NCBI RefSeq assembly: GCF_026686735.1
Contig: NZ_CP113432.1
Location: forward strand, 1-64,000
DNA length: 64,000 nt
From: Pseudomonas triclosanedens
GTDB taxonomy: Bacteria > Pseudomonadota > Gammaproteobacteria > Pseudomonadales > Pseudomonadaceae
Reading direction: 5' to 3'
Shown here: positions 44,040 through 53,588 of the stretch, one piece after another
Numbering within the stretch: position 1 is the stretch's first letter
Layout of the letters: every line of letters starts with the position of its first letter
Made by a program: the position numbers and the translations under genes
The notes under the pieces: generated by a model
Databases searched by the model: none
The model's input: only the letters and a program-made list of their open reading frames with translations
What the model was told of the DNA's origin: nothing

Positions 44040-44051
44040 TGTCAGCCGCGA

Positions 44052-45458
44052 TCAGACCCGCTCGACTCCCGGCATCTTCCATTGCCCCGAAAGCATCGCC
44101 GGCTGCGGCCCGTATACGCGCAGGATGACGTTGAACGGCCCCTGCTGCGTCGACGGTAGCCAGTTCGCCTCATGCTCCTTGCCGGGCGACTGTGCCTGGA
44201 TGTACAGCGTCACCCCGCCGTCGGCGTCGCGCACCAGCGGGTCGCGGCTGCTCAGGCAGTAGCGCTGGATGGGGTTGTCCACCAACTGGCGATCCGGCAG
44301 GTCGTAGAGGGTGATCGACCAGAACTCCCTGGCCGGCGGCAGTTCGCCCGGCGCGAAGCGCAACCGGTAGCGCTGGCCGCCTTGCAGCGGCTGCTGTGCG
44401 CTGTCGTTGCGGCTGCCCAGATAGATGGCCTCCTCCACGCTGTTGCCATAGATGCCGCTGGCTGCCGCCGCGGCCCGGCTCAGGTAGTCGTTGTGCATCG
44501 CTGCGCGGGTGCCGAACAGGCCGACGGAGGAGCGCAGCGTCGCGCCCTTCGCCTTCAGTTCGGCCACGCCCTGCTGGATGCCGGCGCCGAGCGCCTGGCG
44601 CTGGGCGGGGCTGAGCGCGGAGGGATCGAACGGCAGGCCGGCACCGATACCGACGCTGGCGAAGCGTTTGCGCAGCTCCACTTCGCTCGGATCGGTCGGG
44701 CAGAAGGCGAGGATCTGGTTCAGGTGTGGAATGAAGCCGGGGCCGAGGTCACGCGGCACCGCCCACGGTAGCCAGGCCACCGCCGGCGCGGGAGCGGGCG
44801 CGGCGGCGCCGGTGAATTCGTGCAGTGCGCGCAGCTTGTACTGCGCCTGCAACTCGCGCACGGCGGGCAGGTCGTTGGCGTCGCGCAGGCCGGTGCGGCC
44901 CAGGATCATGGCGATCTCCGTCTCGCTGCGCAGCACCTTGCGGATGCCCGGCGGCGTCTCGCCCTTCCAGCCGGGGCCGACGATCAGGTAATCGCCCGCC
45001 TCGCGGCCAGTGCTGAGCACGCCCACATAGCCGAAGTTGAAGGTGTACTGGTCCACGAGCTGGTGCACGTAGTAACGGTCGTCGGCTACCGCCGGCACGC
45101 TGAGCACCCACGGCTCGGCGCGCAGGTCGAGCCAGGCCCAGGAGTACGGCGTGTCGTTGTTGGGCGTCACCACGTCGCGGTTCTTCGGCGTGAACAGTTC
45201 GCTGTAGTGGCGGAACACACCGAAGCCGCCGATGTACTCCGGCGAGGCGGCGTCGAGCGCCTGTTTCTGCATCGTCTGGTAGTGCATCAGCATCGGATAG
45301 GCGTAGACCCACGCCTGGCGAACGATGTCCTGGAACACGGCAGGGTCGGCCTCCAGTGCGGTGGGCGCGGCCAGCAGCCAGCCCGGTGCGCAGCACAGGC
45401 CGGCACCGATCATGCCGCTGGCGCCGAGGAAGCGGCGGCGGGACAGGCTCGGGTTCAT
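44052..45458 (-). CDS. DUF1254/DUF1214 protein with Tat signal
   Basis: A 468-residue exported protein. The N-terminus has a twin-arginine motif SRRRFLG followed by a hydrophobic stretch to about residue 30, indicating export in folded form. It contains an N-terminal DUF1254 domain (YAYPMLMHYQTM, NRDVVTPNNDTPYSWAWLDL) and a C-terminal DUF1214 domain (FWSITLYDLPDRQLVDN, then NWLPSTQQGPFNVILRVYGP). The paralogue lies three bases upstream in the same operon. The biochemical function is unknown. Confidence 0.88.
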   Translation of the reverse strand: MNPSLSRRRFLGASGMIGAGLCCAPGWLLAAPTALEADPAVFQDIVRQAWVYAYPMLMHYQTMQKQALDAASPEYIGGFGVFRHYSELFTPKNRDVVTPNNDTPYSWAWLDLRAEPWVLSVPAVADDRYYVHQLVDQYTFNFGYVGVLSTGREAGDYLIVGPGWKGETPPGIRKVLRSETEIAMILGRTGLRDANDLPAVRELQAQYKLRALHEFTGAAAPAPAPAVAWLPWAVPRDLGPGFIPHLNQILAFCPTDPSEVELRKRFASVGIGAGLPFDPSALSPAQRQALGAGIQQGVAELKAKGATLRSSVGLFGTRAAMHNDYLSRAAAAASGIYGNSVEEAIYLGSRNDSAQQPLQGGQRYRLRFAPGELPPAREFWSITLYDLPDRQLVDNPIQRYCLSSRDPLVRDADGGVTLYIQAQSPGKEHEANWLPSTQQGPFNVILRVYGPQPAMLSGQWKMPGVERV

Positions 45459-45461
45459 GCC

Positions 45462-46802
45462 TTACTCCTTGCTGGCGATCGGCTGCACGGCCGGCGGCTG
45501 GTAGTCGCCCTTGAGCGCGCGTTCCTGCGGCAGGTACATGCGCAGGATGAGATTGAACGGCCCTTGCGGCGCCGGCAGCCAGTTGTCGGTGCTGGCCGGC
45601 CGGGCATGCTGGATGGTCAGGGTCAGGCCGCCATCGGCGTCGGGTTTCAGGCCGGTGCCGCTGTTGAGGGTGTAGCGGCCCAGCGGGTTGGCCGAAAGCA
45701 TCTGGGTCTTGCCGTCATACAGGGTCACTGACCAGAAGGCATCTACCGGCGGCAACTGGCCGGGGGCGAAATGCAGGCGATAGGCACGGTCGCCCTCCAG
45801 CGCCTGGCCGCCAGCGTCGACGTGGGTGACTGGGTACATCGCTTCCACCGCGTCGTTGGCGTACAGGTATTTCCAGGCCACTGCCGAGCGGGTCAGGTCG
45901 TCGCTGCCGTAGTGGCCAATGTTGGCCGGGAACTTCTGCCAGCCGTTGCCCGACTTTGAGAAACCTTCGGTGGCCGCGAGCACCTTGTTGCGGCCGTCTT
46001 CGGCGCCCTGGGCCACGGCCTGGGCGATGTCCGCCGGCAGTTGCGCGGCGTCGAACGGCTTGCCGGTGCCCACGCCGATCTGTGCGAACTGCGCCAGACG
46101 CTCCTGTTCCTGCGGGCTCCAGGCGTGCCAGGCGGAGAGGGCGTTGAAGTCGACGAAGACGTTCTGCGCCGGGCCCTGCTTGGTCGGCTGGTATGGCGGC
46201 ACGTCCATCTTGTGCGGCAGCAGGGTCGGCTTGGTGCTGTGCAGCTTGTAGCCGTCCATCACAGCCTTGGCGGCGGCCACGTCGGCCTCGCCGTCGACGG
46301 CGGTACGACCGAGCAGGAAGAGAATGCGGCTGGGCGAACGGATCACCTTGCCGTCGAAGCCCTCGGGTTTCTTGCCGTCCCAGTCGGGGCCGGCGATCAG
46401 GAAGCTGCCGGCTTCGCGGCCGGTGGCGCGGGTGCCGATGTAGTCGAGGTTATCGGTGCGCATGTCGATCAGCTGGAAGCTGTAGTAGCGCTGCGGCACG
46501 GCCGGAACGTCGAGAATCACCGGGTTCTCGCGCAGGTCCAGCAATGCGTAGGAGTACAGCGTGTCGTTGTTCGGCGAGACTACGGTGCGGTCTTCCGGGC
46601 CGAGCAGCGCGGTGCGGCTGTACAGGTAGTTCACCGGCAGCTTGGCGGCGATGGCCTGCAGGGTCTTGCCATGTTCGGCGGTGGCGTAGGCGAACAGATA
46701 CGCCTGCTCGGCAAGGTCGCGTGCCTGTTGCGGAGACGGCGCGGCCCAGGTTTGGCCGGCGAGCAGGGGGATCAGCGCGAGTGCGGGCAGCCATTGGCGC
46801 AT
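45462..46802 (-). CDS. DUF1254/DUF1214 protein with Sec signal
   Basis: A 446-residue paralogue of the downstream gene, with a normal Sec signal peptide (MRQWLPALALIPLLAGQTWA). DUF1254 shows AYLFAYATAEHGKTLQ and DRTVVSPNNDTLYSYALLDL. DUF1214 shows FWSVTLYDGKTQMLSANPLGRY and NWLPAPQGPFNLILRMYLP. The ATG at 46802 has GAGGA eight bases upstream; an ATG five codons earlier has no good ribosome site. Confidence 0.88.
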   Translation of the reverse strand: MRQWLPALALIPLLAGQTWAAPSPQQARDLAEQAYLFAYATAEHGKTLQAIAAKLPVNYLYSRTALLGPEDRTVVSPNNDTLYSYALLDLRENPVILDVPAVPQRYYSFQLIDMRTDNLDYIGTRATGREAGSFLIAGPDWDGKKPEGFDGKVIRSPSRILFLLGRTAVDGEADVAAAKAVMDGYKLHSTKPTLLPHKMDVPPYQPTKQGPAQNVFVDFNALSAWHAWSPQEQERLAQFAQIGVGTGKPFDAAQLPADIAQAVAQGAEDGRNKVLAATEGFSKSGNGWQKFPANIGHYGSDDLTRSAVAWKYLYANDAVEAMYPVTHVDAGGQALEGDRAYRLHFAPGQLPPVDAFWSVTLYDGKTQMLSANPLGRYTLNSGTGLKPDADGGLTLTIQHARPASTDNWLPAPQGPFNLILRMYLPQERALKGDYQPPAVQPIASKE

Positions 46803-46960
46803 GACGGTTTTCCTCATTGTTCTTGTTGGAAGGTAACCGGCCGGCGCCGTCGCGCGGCAGTCACGCGACCGCCGACAGCGGACGTCAGGCCAGAGTGCGC
46901 CAAGGCACGGCGCCGGCGGTTAGCGCCAACGGACAGAAAACAATCAGGCCAGGCGGAGAT

Positions 46961-48484
46961 TCACTCCGACGCGTCGGGGCTGTGCAGCGGCAAGTCCAGT
47001 TGTACGCGGCGGCGCAACCAGGGGCTGGGCCGGTAGCGTGCTTCGCCGTAGCAGGCTTGCAGGCCCTGGAGGATGGTGAGGATGCGCGCGGCACCGTAGT
47101 GTTCGCCGAATGCCAGCGGGCCGAACGGGTAGCCCAGCGCGAGTTGCACTGCGCGATCCAGCGTCGCCGGGCTTGCGATGCCGCGCTGGACGATCTCGCA
47201 GCCCAGATTGACGATCCCGGCGATTACCCGCTGGCTGATGAAGCCGGGGGAGTCGTTGATCACTTCCACCGGTACGCCGTCGCTGCCCAGCGCATGCCGG
47301 GCCTGGGCTTCAAGCCGCGGGTCGAGCGCTGGCTGGCGCATCAGCACGCGGCGGCGGTCCAGTTCGGTGAAGGTATCCAGCGCCAGGCTGCGTTCCGCCG
47401 GCAGGCCGAGGGCGTCGATGCAGGTGCTGGCGTCCATGCCCAGCGGGGTGACCAGGCAGATGGCGCGGGCCGACGGTGCCTCGCCGGTCTCCAGCACCAC
47501 GCCGGCCTGGGTGAGAATCGCGGCGATGCGGTGGCGCAGCTCCGGGTCCTGGCTATCGATCCAGAATGGGCGATCCAGAGCGACGATTTCCGCCGGTGGC
47601 TCCGGCTCGCGCAGTGGCTGGCCGTCGCGGTAGCGGTAGAAACCCTCGCCGGTCTTGCGCCCGAGCAGCCCACCGGCAACTCGTTGCGCGGCCAGCGGCG
47701 ACGGGGTGTAGCGTGGGTCCTGGTAGAACTGCTGGTAGAGCGATTCCATCACCGCGTGGGAGACATCCAGCCCGGTCAGGTCGAGCAGCTCGAACGGCCC
47801 CATGCGAAAGCCCACGCCGTCGCGCAGGATGCGGTCGATCTGCGCTGGCGTGGCGATGCCTTCGCCGAGGATGCGCAGCGCTTCGGTGCTGTAGGCGCGG
47901 CCGGCGTGGTTGACGATGAAACCGGGGCTGTCGGGCGACACCGCCGGGAAGTGCCCGGCGTGCTCGGCGAGCCGGCACAGGCGCTGGATGACGCTGTCGT
48001 CGGTACGCTGGCCGCGGACCACTTCGACGATGCGCATCAGCGGCACCGGGTTGAAGAAGTGGAAGCCGGCGACCCGTTCGGGATGCTGGCAGCGCGCGGC
48101 GATGCGCGTCACCGACAGCGACGAGGTATTGCTCGCCAGCACCGCTCCGGGCGCGACCCGCGCTTCCAGCTCTGCCAGCAGCGTCTGCTTGGCGCCGAGG
48201 TCCTCGATGATCGCTTCGATCAGCAGGTCGCAGTCGGCCAGCTCGTCGAGGCTGTGCGCCGGTTGTAGCCGCTGCAGCGTTGCGGCGAGCGCATCCGGGC
48301 TGAGCTTGCCCTTGGCCACCGAACGCTCCAGCAGCTCGCGATTGAAGGCCAGCGCCTGTTGCACCGCCTGCGCGCTGCTGTCGTACAGGCGCACCGGCAG
48401 CCCGGCGCTGGCGAACAACTGGGCGATGCCGCGGCCCATTGCGCCGGCGCCGATCACGCCGATGCGGGTGAAGGACTCGGTCAT
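46961..48484 (-). CDS. 3-hydroxyacyl-CoA dehydrogenase (PaaH/HbdA-like, two C-terminal domains)
   Basis: NAD-dependent oxidation of 3-hydroxyacyl-CoA to 3-ketoacyl-CoA. It has 507 residues, with the N-terminal Rossmann fold IGVIGAGAMGRGIAQLFASAG, the catalytic His in AGFHFFNPVPLM, and two 3HCDH C-terminal domains (the second starting near residue 410, DSPGFISQRVIAGIVNLG). Start MTESFTRIGVIG; a long in-frame extension upstream runs antisense through the ligase 3' end and is rejected. It lies 47 bases after the ligase gene. Confidence 0.92.
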   Translation of the reverse strand: MTESFTRIGVIGAGAMGRGIAQLFASAGLPVRLYDSSAQAVQQALAFNRELLERSVAKGKLSPDALAATLQRLQPAHSLDELADCDLLIEAIIEDLGAKQTLLAELEARVAPGAVLASNTSSLSVTRIAARCQHPERVAGFHFFNPVPLMRIVEVVRGQRTDDSVIQRLCRLAEHAGHFPAVSPDSPGFIVNHAGRAYSTEALRILGEGIATPAQIDRILRDGVGFRMGPFELLDLTGLDVSHAVMESLYQQFYQDPRYTPSPLAAQRVAGGLLGRKTGEGFYRYRDGQPLREPEPPAEIVALDRPFWIDSQDPELRHRIAAILTQAGVVLETGEAPSARAICLVTPLGMDASTCIDALGLPAERSLALDTFTELDRRRVLMRQPALDPRLEAQARHALGSDGVPVEVINDSPGFISQRVIAGIVNLGCEIVQRGIASPATLDRAVQLALGYPFGPLAFGEHYGAARILTILQGLQACYGEARYRPSPWLRRRVQLDLPLHSPDASE

Positions 48485-48531
48485 GCTGCGGGTCTCGTCG
48501 TGCGAACCTGCTTCAACCATAGACGCTGTGC

Positions 48532-50163
48532 TCACACCGTGGTCCTCCGGGCGATTTCCAGGTCGCGCAACTGGCGGCGCAGCAGCTTGCCAACACTGGT
48601 CTTGGGCAGTTCGTCGAGCACCTCGATGAAGCTCGGTACCTTGTAGCCGGTGAGATGTTCGCGGCAGTGGGCGATGATCGCCGCCGGGTCCAGAGCGGTG
48701 TCCCTGAGGCTGACGAACAGCTTCACCGCCTCGCCCTTGCGCTCGTCCGGTACGCCGATGGCGATGCACTCGCGAATGCCCGGATGGCGCATCACGGCGT
48801 CCTCCACCTCGTTGGGGAACACGTTGAAGCCCGACACCAGGATCATGTCCTTCTTGCGGTCGACGATCTTCAGCATGCCGTTTGCGTCCAGCTCGGCGAT
48901 GTCGCCGGTCTTCAGCCAGCCGTCCTCGCTCAGCACCTGGGCGCTTTCCTCCGGGCGCTGCCAGTAGCCCTGCATCACTTGCGGGCCGCGCAGCCATAGC
49001 TCGCCGGGCTGGTCGGGAGCGGCGTCGTTGCCTTCCTCGTCCACGATGCGCAGCTCGGTGTCCACCAGCGCCTGGCCGACATAGCCCTCGCGATAGGGGC
49101 TTTGCAGGGTGCCGGTGGATACAACCGGCGAGGCTTCGGTCAGGCCGAAACCTTCGCGTACCGGGGCGCCGGTGAGGGCTTCCCAGCGACGGCCAACTTC
49201 GCGGTTGAGCGGCGCGCCGCCGGAGGTCACCCACTTGAGGTGGCTGAAGTCGATGGAGGGGAAGTCCGGGTGGTTCATCAGGCCGACGAACAGGGTGTTG
49301 ATTCCGCTCATCAGGGTGAAGGGATAGCGGCGCATCGCGCCGATGATCTCGTCGAGGTTGCGGCCATCGCGGATGAATACCGTGTGCAGGCCCATACCCA
49401 CGGAAGACAGGCAGTTCGTGGAGAAGGCCATGATGTGGTAGAGCGGCAGCGGCGAGATGCGCACATCGGTGGCCGGCTCCAGCAGGCCCGGGCGCAGGAA
49501 CAGTTCGAGGGTCTGAATGACGTTGGCGATCAGGCTGAAGTGGCTGAGCATCGCGCCCTTGGATATGCCTGTGGTGCCGCCGGTGTATTGCAGCAGCGCC
49601 AGGCGCTCCAGTCCCGCCACCGTTTCCACCGCCGGTGCCTGCATGCCCAGGCGCAGGGCTTGCTGGAAGCGCGTGCAGCCGGCGCTCTCGCTGTCGTACT
49701 GAGGGTTTTCCAGGTCATCGATGCTGGTGAGCAGGACCTGTGTGACGCGAGTATCGGCCTGCACCGCGCGTAGCAGCGGCAGCAGGCGGTCGAGCAGCAG
49801 GATCGCGGTCGCACCGGAATCGGCGAGTTGGTGGCGAAGCTCGCCGGCGGTGTACTGCGGGTTGGTGTTCACCAGCACCACGCCGGCCTTGAGCGCGCCG
49901 AAGGTGGCGATGGGGTACTGCAGGGAGTTGGGCAGCATCAGCGCCAGGCGGTCGCCCGGTTGCAGGCCGGCGTGGTGACGCAGGTAGCGGGCGAAGGCAT
50001 CGGCCAGGCGGTCCAGCTCGGCGAAGCTCAGGTGACTGTCGCCGCAGGAGAAGGCGTGCCGTTCGGGAAACTGGCGAGAGGCTTCGCTCAGCAGGTCGTG
50101 GAGGTTCTGGTAAGCGTGCCGGGCGATCTCGCGGGCCACGTATCCGGACTGGTAGGCGGGCAT
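48532..50163 (-). CDS. Acyl-CoA synthetase (AMP-forming fatty-acid-CoA ligase family)
   Basis: Activates a carboxylic acid to its CoA thioester with ATP. It has 543 residues. The AMP-binding P-loop is LLQYTGGTTGISKGAM. GWLKTGDIAELDANGMLKIVDRKKD contains the hinge, and the C-terminal catalytic Lys lies in LPKTSVGKLLRRQLRD. Substrate class cannot be set from sequence by eye; it resembles medium/long-chain ligases. An IclR-type palindrome lies 27 bases upstream of its start. Confidence 0.92.
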   Translation of the reverse strand: MPAYQSGYVAREIARHAYQNLHDLLSEASRQFPERHAFSCGDSHLSFAELDRLADAFARYLRHHAGLQPGDRLALMLPNSLQYPIATFGALKAGVVLVNTNPQYTAGELRHQLADSGATAILLLDRLLPLLRAVQADTRVTQVLLTSIDDLENPQYDSESAGCTRFQQALRLGMQAPAVETVAGLERLALLQYTGGTTGISKGAMLSHFSLIANVIQTLELFLRPGLLEPATDVRISPLPLYHIMAFSTNCLSSVGMGLHTVFIRDGRNLDEIIGAMRRYPFTLMSGINTLFVGLMNHPDFPSIDFSHLKWVTSGGAPLNREVGRRWEALTGAPVREGFGLTEASPVVSTGTLQSPYREGYVGQALVDTELRIVDEEGNDAAPDQPGELWLRGPQVMQGYWQRPEESAQVLSEDGWLKTGDIAELDANGMLKIVDRKKDMILVSGFNVFPNEVEDAVMRHPGIRECIAIGVPDERKGEAVKLFVSLRDTALDPAAIIAHCREHLTGYKVPSFIEVLDELPKTSVGKLLRRQLRDLEIARRTTV

Positions 50164-50189
50164 CGACTTCTCCGTTCTTCGAATTGTTG

Positions 50190-50204
50190 TTCTGCTGTGC
50201 GAAA
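50190..50204. promoter_or_regulatory. Putative IclR operator, site 1 (ligase promoter)
   Basis: TTCTGCTGTGCGAAA is a near-palindrome with GC-TGT-GC core and TT/AA ends. The matching site upstream of the fused beta-oxidation gene is TTTCGCTGTGCAGAA. The spacing and symmetry suit IclR-family dimers. It lies between the ligase (27 bases) and the divergent iclR gene (143 bases). Confidence 0.6.
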
Positions 50205-50347
50205 CGTTATGTCGAAATTGATGGTATGCGATAGGCTACCCCCACGCAACGGTCGCCGGCGGACCGCTGCGGCAGTCATCGCTGATCTGCTATCGTTCGC
50301 CCGCGCCGCACACGGCGCCCGCCAACAGGAACATCCGCCGAGGCCCC

Positions 50348-51133
50348 ATGAGCGACGACGTCGAAGACACCAGCAATCCCAAGGACCGCAAGTTCGTCGA
50401 GGCGCTTGCCCGCGGGCTGGACGTGCTGCGCGCCTTCACCCACGGCTCGGTGGTGCTCGGCAATCAGGAAATCGCACGGATCACCGGGCTGCCCAAGCCG
50501 ACTGTGTCGCGCATGACCTACACCCTCACCAAGCTCGGCTATCTCTGCTACTCGCAGCAGCACGAGAAGTACCAGCTCGACTCCGGCGTGCTGGCGCTGG
50601 GTTACGCCTATGTCTCCAACCTGCGCGTGCGCCAGTTGGCCAAGCCGTACATGGAGGCCTTCGCCCGCCGCACCAACACCACGGTCGGCCTGACTTGCCG
50701 CGACTGGCTATCGATGATCTACGTCGAGAACTGCCGTCCGCCGGAGGCCACTTCCCTGCGCATGGACGCCGGCGTGCGTCTGCCGCTGGCGACCACCGCC
50801 GCCGGCCGCGCCTATCTGGCGGCCACGCCGGAGCAGGAGCGCGAGCACCTGCTGTCGGCGCTTCAGGCGCGTCATGAGGGTGATTGGAGTGCGATGCGCG
50901 AGTCGCTGGAGGCGTCCTTCGAGGAGTATCGCCAGCATGGTTTCTGCCTGTCGCTGGGCGACTGGGACCGCAACGTGCGCGCCGCCGGCGTGCCGCTGCG
51001 CCTGGCCGATGGCGGGCTGATGGCGCTGACTTGCGGGGCGCCGTCGTTCCAGCTCAGCGAGGAGACTCTGTGTGGCTCGCTGGCCCATGAGTTGGAGATG
51101 CTGGCGCGGGATATCGAGAGCCTCGGGGCCTGA
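50348..51133 (+). CDS. IclR-family transcriptional regulator
   Basis: A 261-residue regulator with an N-terminal winged HTH (ALARGLDVLRAFTHG, NQEIARITGLPKPTVSRMTYTL) and a C-terminal GAF-like effector domain (LPLATTAAGRAYLAATPEQE, GLMALTCGAPSF). It stands between the ligase operon (divergent) and the acyl-CoA dehydrogenase operon (convergent), in the middle of the catabolic cluster it probably controls. The effector is unknown. Confidence 0.93.
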   Translation: MSDDVEDTSNPKDRKFVEALARGLDVLRAFTHGSVVLGNQEIARITGLPKPTVSRMTYTLTKLGYLCYSQQHEKYQLDSGVLALGYAYVSNLRVRQLAKPYMEAFARRTNTTVGLTCRDWLSMIYVENCRPPEATSLRMDAGVRLPLATTAAGRAYLAATPEQEREHLLSALQARHEGDWSAMRESLEASFEEYRQHGFCLSLGDWDRNVRAAGVPLRLADGGLMALTCGAPSFQLSEETLCGSLAHELEMLARDIESLGA

Positions 51134-51148
51134 TCTTCCCCGAGCGCT

Positions 51149-51226
51149 GGAGGGAGCGGAGCTTGCTCGCGAACTGCCCAGCGACTAAGCCACCGAAATT
51201 CCAGTCGCGGGCAGGCTCGCTCCTCC
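51149..51226. repeat. Inverted pair of REP-like elements
   Basis: Left arm begins GGAGGGAGCGGAGCTTGCTC (51149-51173). Right arm (51201-51226, ending GGCTCGCTCCTCC) is its imperfect reverse complement. The GAGC-TTGCTCGCG type of palindrome is common between Pseudomonas genes. It lies in the gap between convergent iclR and acyl-CoA dehydrogenase genes. Confidence 0.7.
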
Positions 51227-51246
51227 AATGGATACAGCGTTACGTC

Positions 51247-52377
51247 TCAGGCGACTTCCATGAGGCCTGCGTAGACCTTCAGGTGATGATCGTCGTCACC
51301 CAGTTGGTGACTGAGCATCACCAGCCGCTTGGCGTGGTGCGCCAGCACGTATTCCCAGGTCATGCCGATGCCGCCGTGCAACTGGATGGCCTGTTCGGCC
51401 ACGTAGCGCGCCGCGCGGGTGACGATGAACTTGGCGGCGGCCAGGGTGCGGCTGCGTTCGGCGCTGTCGGGCTGGTCGGCGACGCAGGCGGCGAGGATCG
51501 CCATGCTGGTGGCCTGTTCAAGCTCGCTGCGCATGTCCACCATGCGGTGCTGCAGCACCTGGAACTTGCCGATCGGGATGCCGAACTGCTTGCGCGTCTT
51601 CAGGTAGTCGAGGGTCAGCGCGCAGGCTTCCTGCAGGCTGCCGAGGGCTTCGGCGCACTGGCCGGCGATGGCGCGGCCCTGTTGGTAACGCAGCGCCGGC
51701 AGTGCCTCGCCCGGTGCGCCGATGGCCTCTCCAGCAGCGTCGTCGAGGAACAGTTCGCAGGCCCGCTGGCCGTCCACTGTCGGGTACTCGCGGCGGGTGA
51801 CGCCGGCCTGCCGTGGGTCGATCAGGAACAGGCCGATGCCCGCCTCGTCCCGCGCATTGCCCGATACGCGCGCCGATACCAGGATCGCCGTGGCACTCTG
51901 GCCACCGATCACCACGGCCTTGCGGCCGCTGAGCTTCCAGCCGTCGCCGGCCTGCTCTGCCCGGGTCTGTACATCATGCAACTGGTAATGGCTCTGCGGT
52001 TCTTCCAGCGCCACCGCCAGTTGCGCCTCGGCGCTGGCGATGCGCGGCAGCCAATGGGCCTTCTGCGCCTCGCTGCCCAACTGGGCGATCAGTCCGCCGC
52101 CGTGTACCACCGATTGCAGGTACGGCTCCAGGCACAGGCCGCGGCCCAGCTCGGTGAGCACCAGCATGCTTTCCACCCCACCGCCGAAGCCGCCGTGGGC
52201 TTCGGGCAGCGACACGGCGGTCAGCCCCAGCTCGCCGAGCTGGCGCCAGAAGTCGCCGCTGTAGCCCAGCTCGCCCTTGCTCAAGCCCTCGCGCTTGTCG
52301 AAGGGGTATTCATCGCGTACCAGGCGGGCCGCGGTGTCCTGCAGCATCTGCTGCTCTTCGCTCAGTTTGAAGTCCAT
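51247..52377 (-). CDS. Acyl-CoA dehydrogenase, subunit with catalytic glutamate
   Basis: FAD enzyme making the alpha,beta double bond of acyl-CoA. It has 376 residues, starting MDFKLSEEQQMLQDTAARLV. The C-terminal stretch QLHGGIGMTWEY carries the Glu at the usual catalytic-base position, and the flavin-contact region KTRKQFGIPIGKFQVLQHRM is present. The gene is last in the operon fused-HAD, dehydrogenase 2, dehydrogenase 1, with a 10-base gap to the preceding gene. Confidence 0.92.
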   Translation of the reverse strand: MDFKLSEEQQMLQDTAARLVRDEYPFDKREGLSKGELGYSGDFWRQLGELGLTAVSLPEAHGGFGGGVESMLVLTELGRGLCLEPYLQSVVHGGGLIAQLGSEAQKAHWLPRIASAEAQLAVALEEPQSHYQLHDVQTRAEQAGDGWKLSGRKAVVIGGQSATAILVSARVSGNARDEAGIGLFLIDPRQAGVTRREYPTVDGQRACELFLDDAAGEAIGAPGEALPALRYQQGRAIAGQCAEALGSLQEACALTLDYLKTRKQFGIPIGKFQVLQHRMVDMRSELEQATSMAILAACVADQPDSAERSRTLAAAKFIVTRAARYVAEQAIQLHGGIGMTWEYVLAHHAKRLVMLSHQLGDDDHHLKVYAGLMEVA

Positions 52378-52387
52378 GATCGGGGCC

Positions 52388-53578
<1,191 letters not shown>

Positions 53579-53588
53579 CGGCGGGTCC

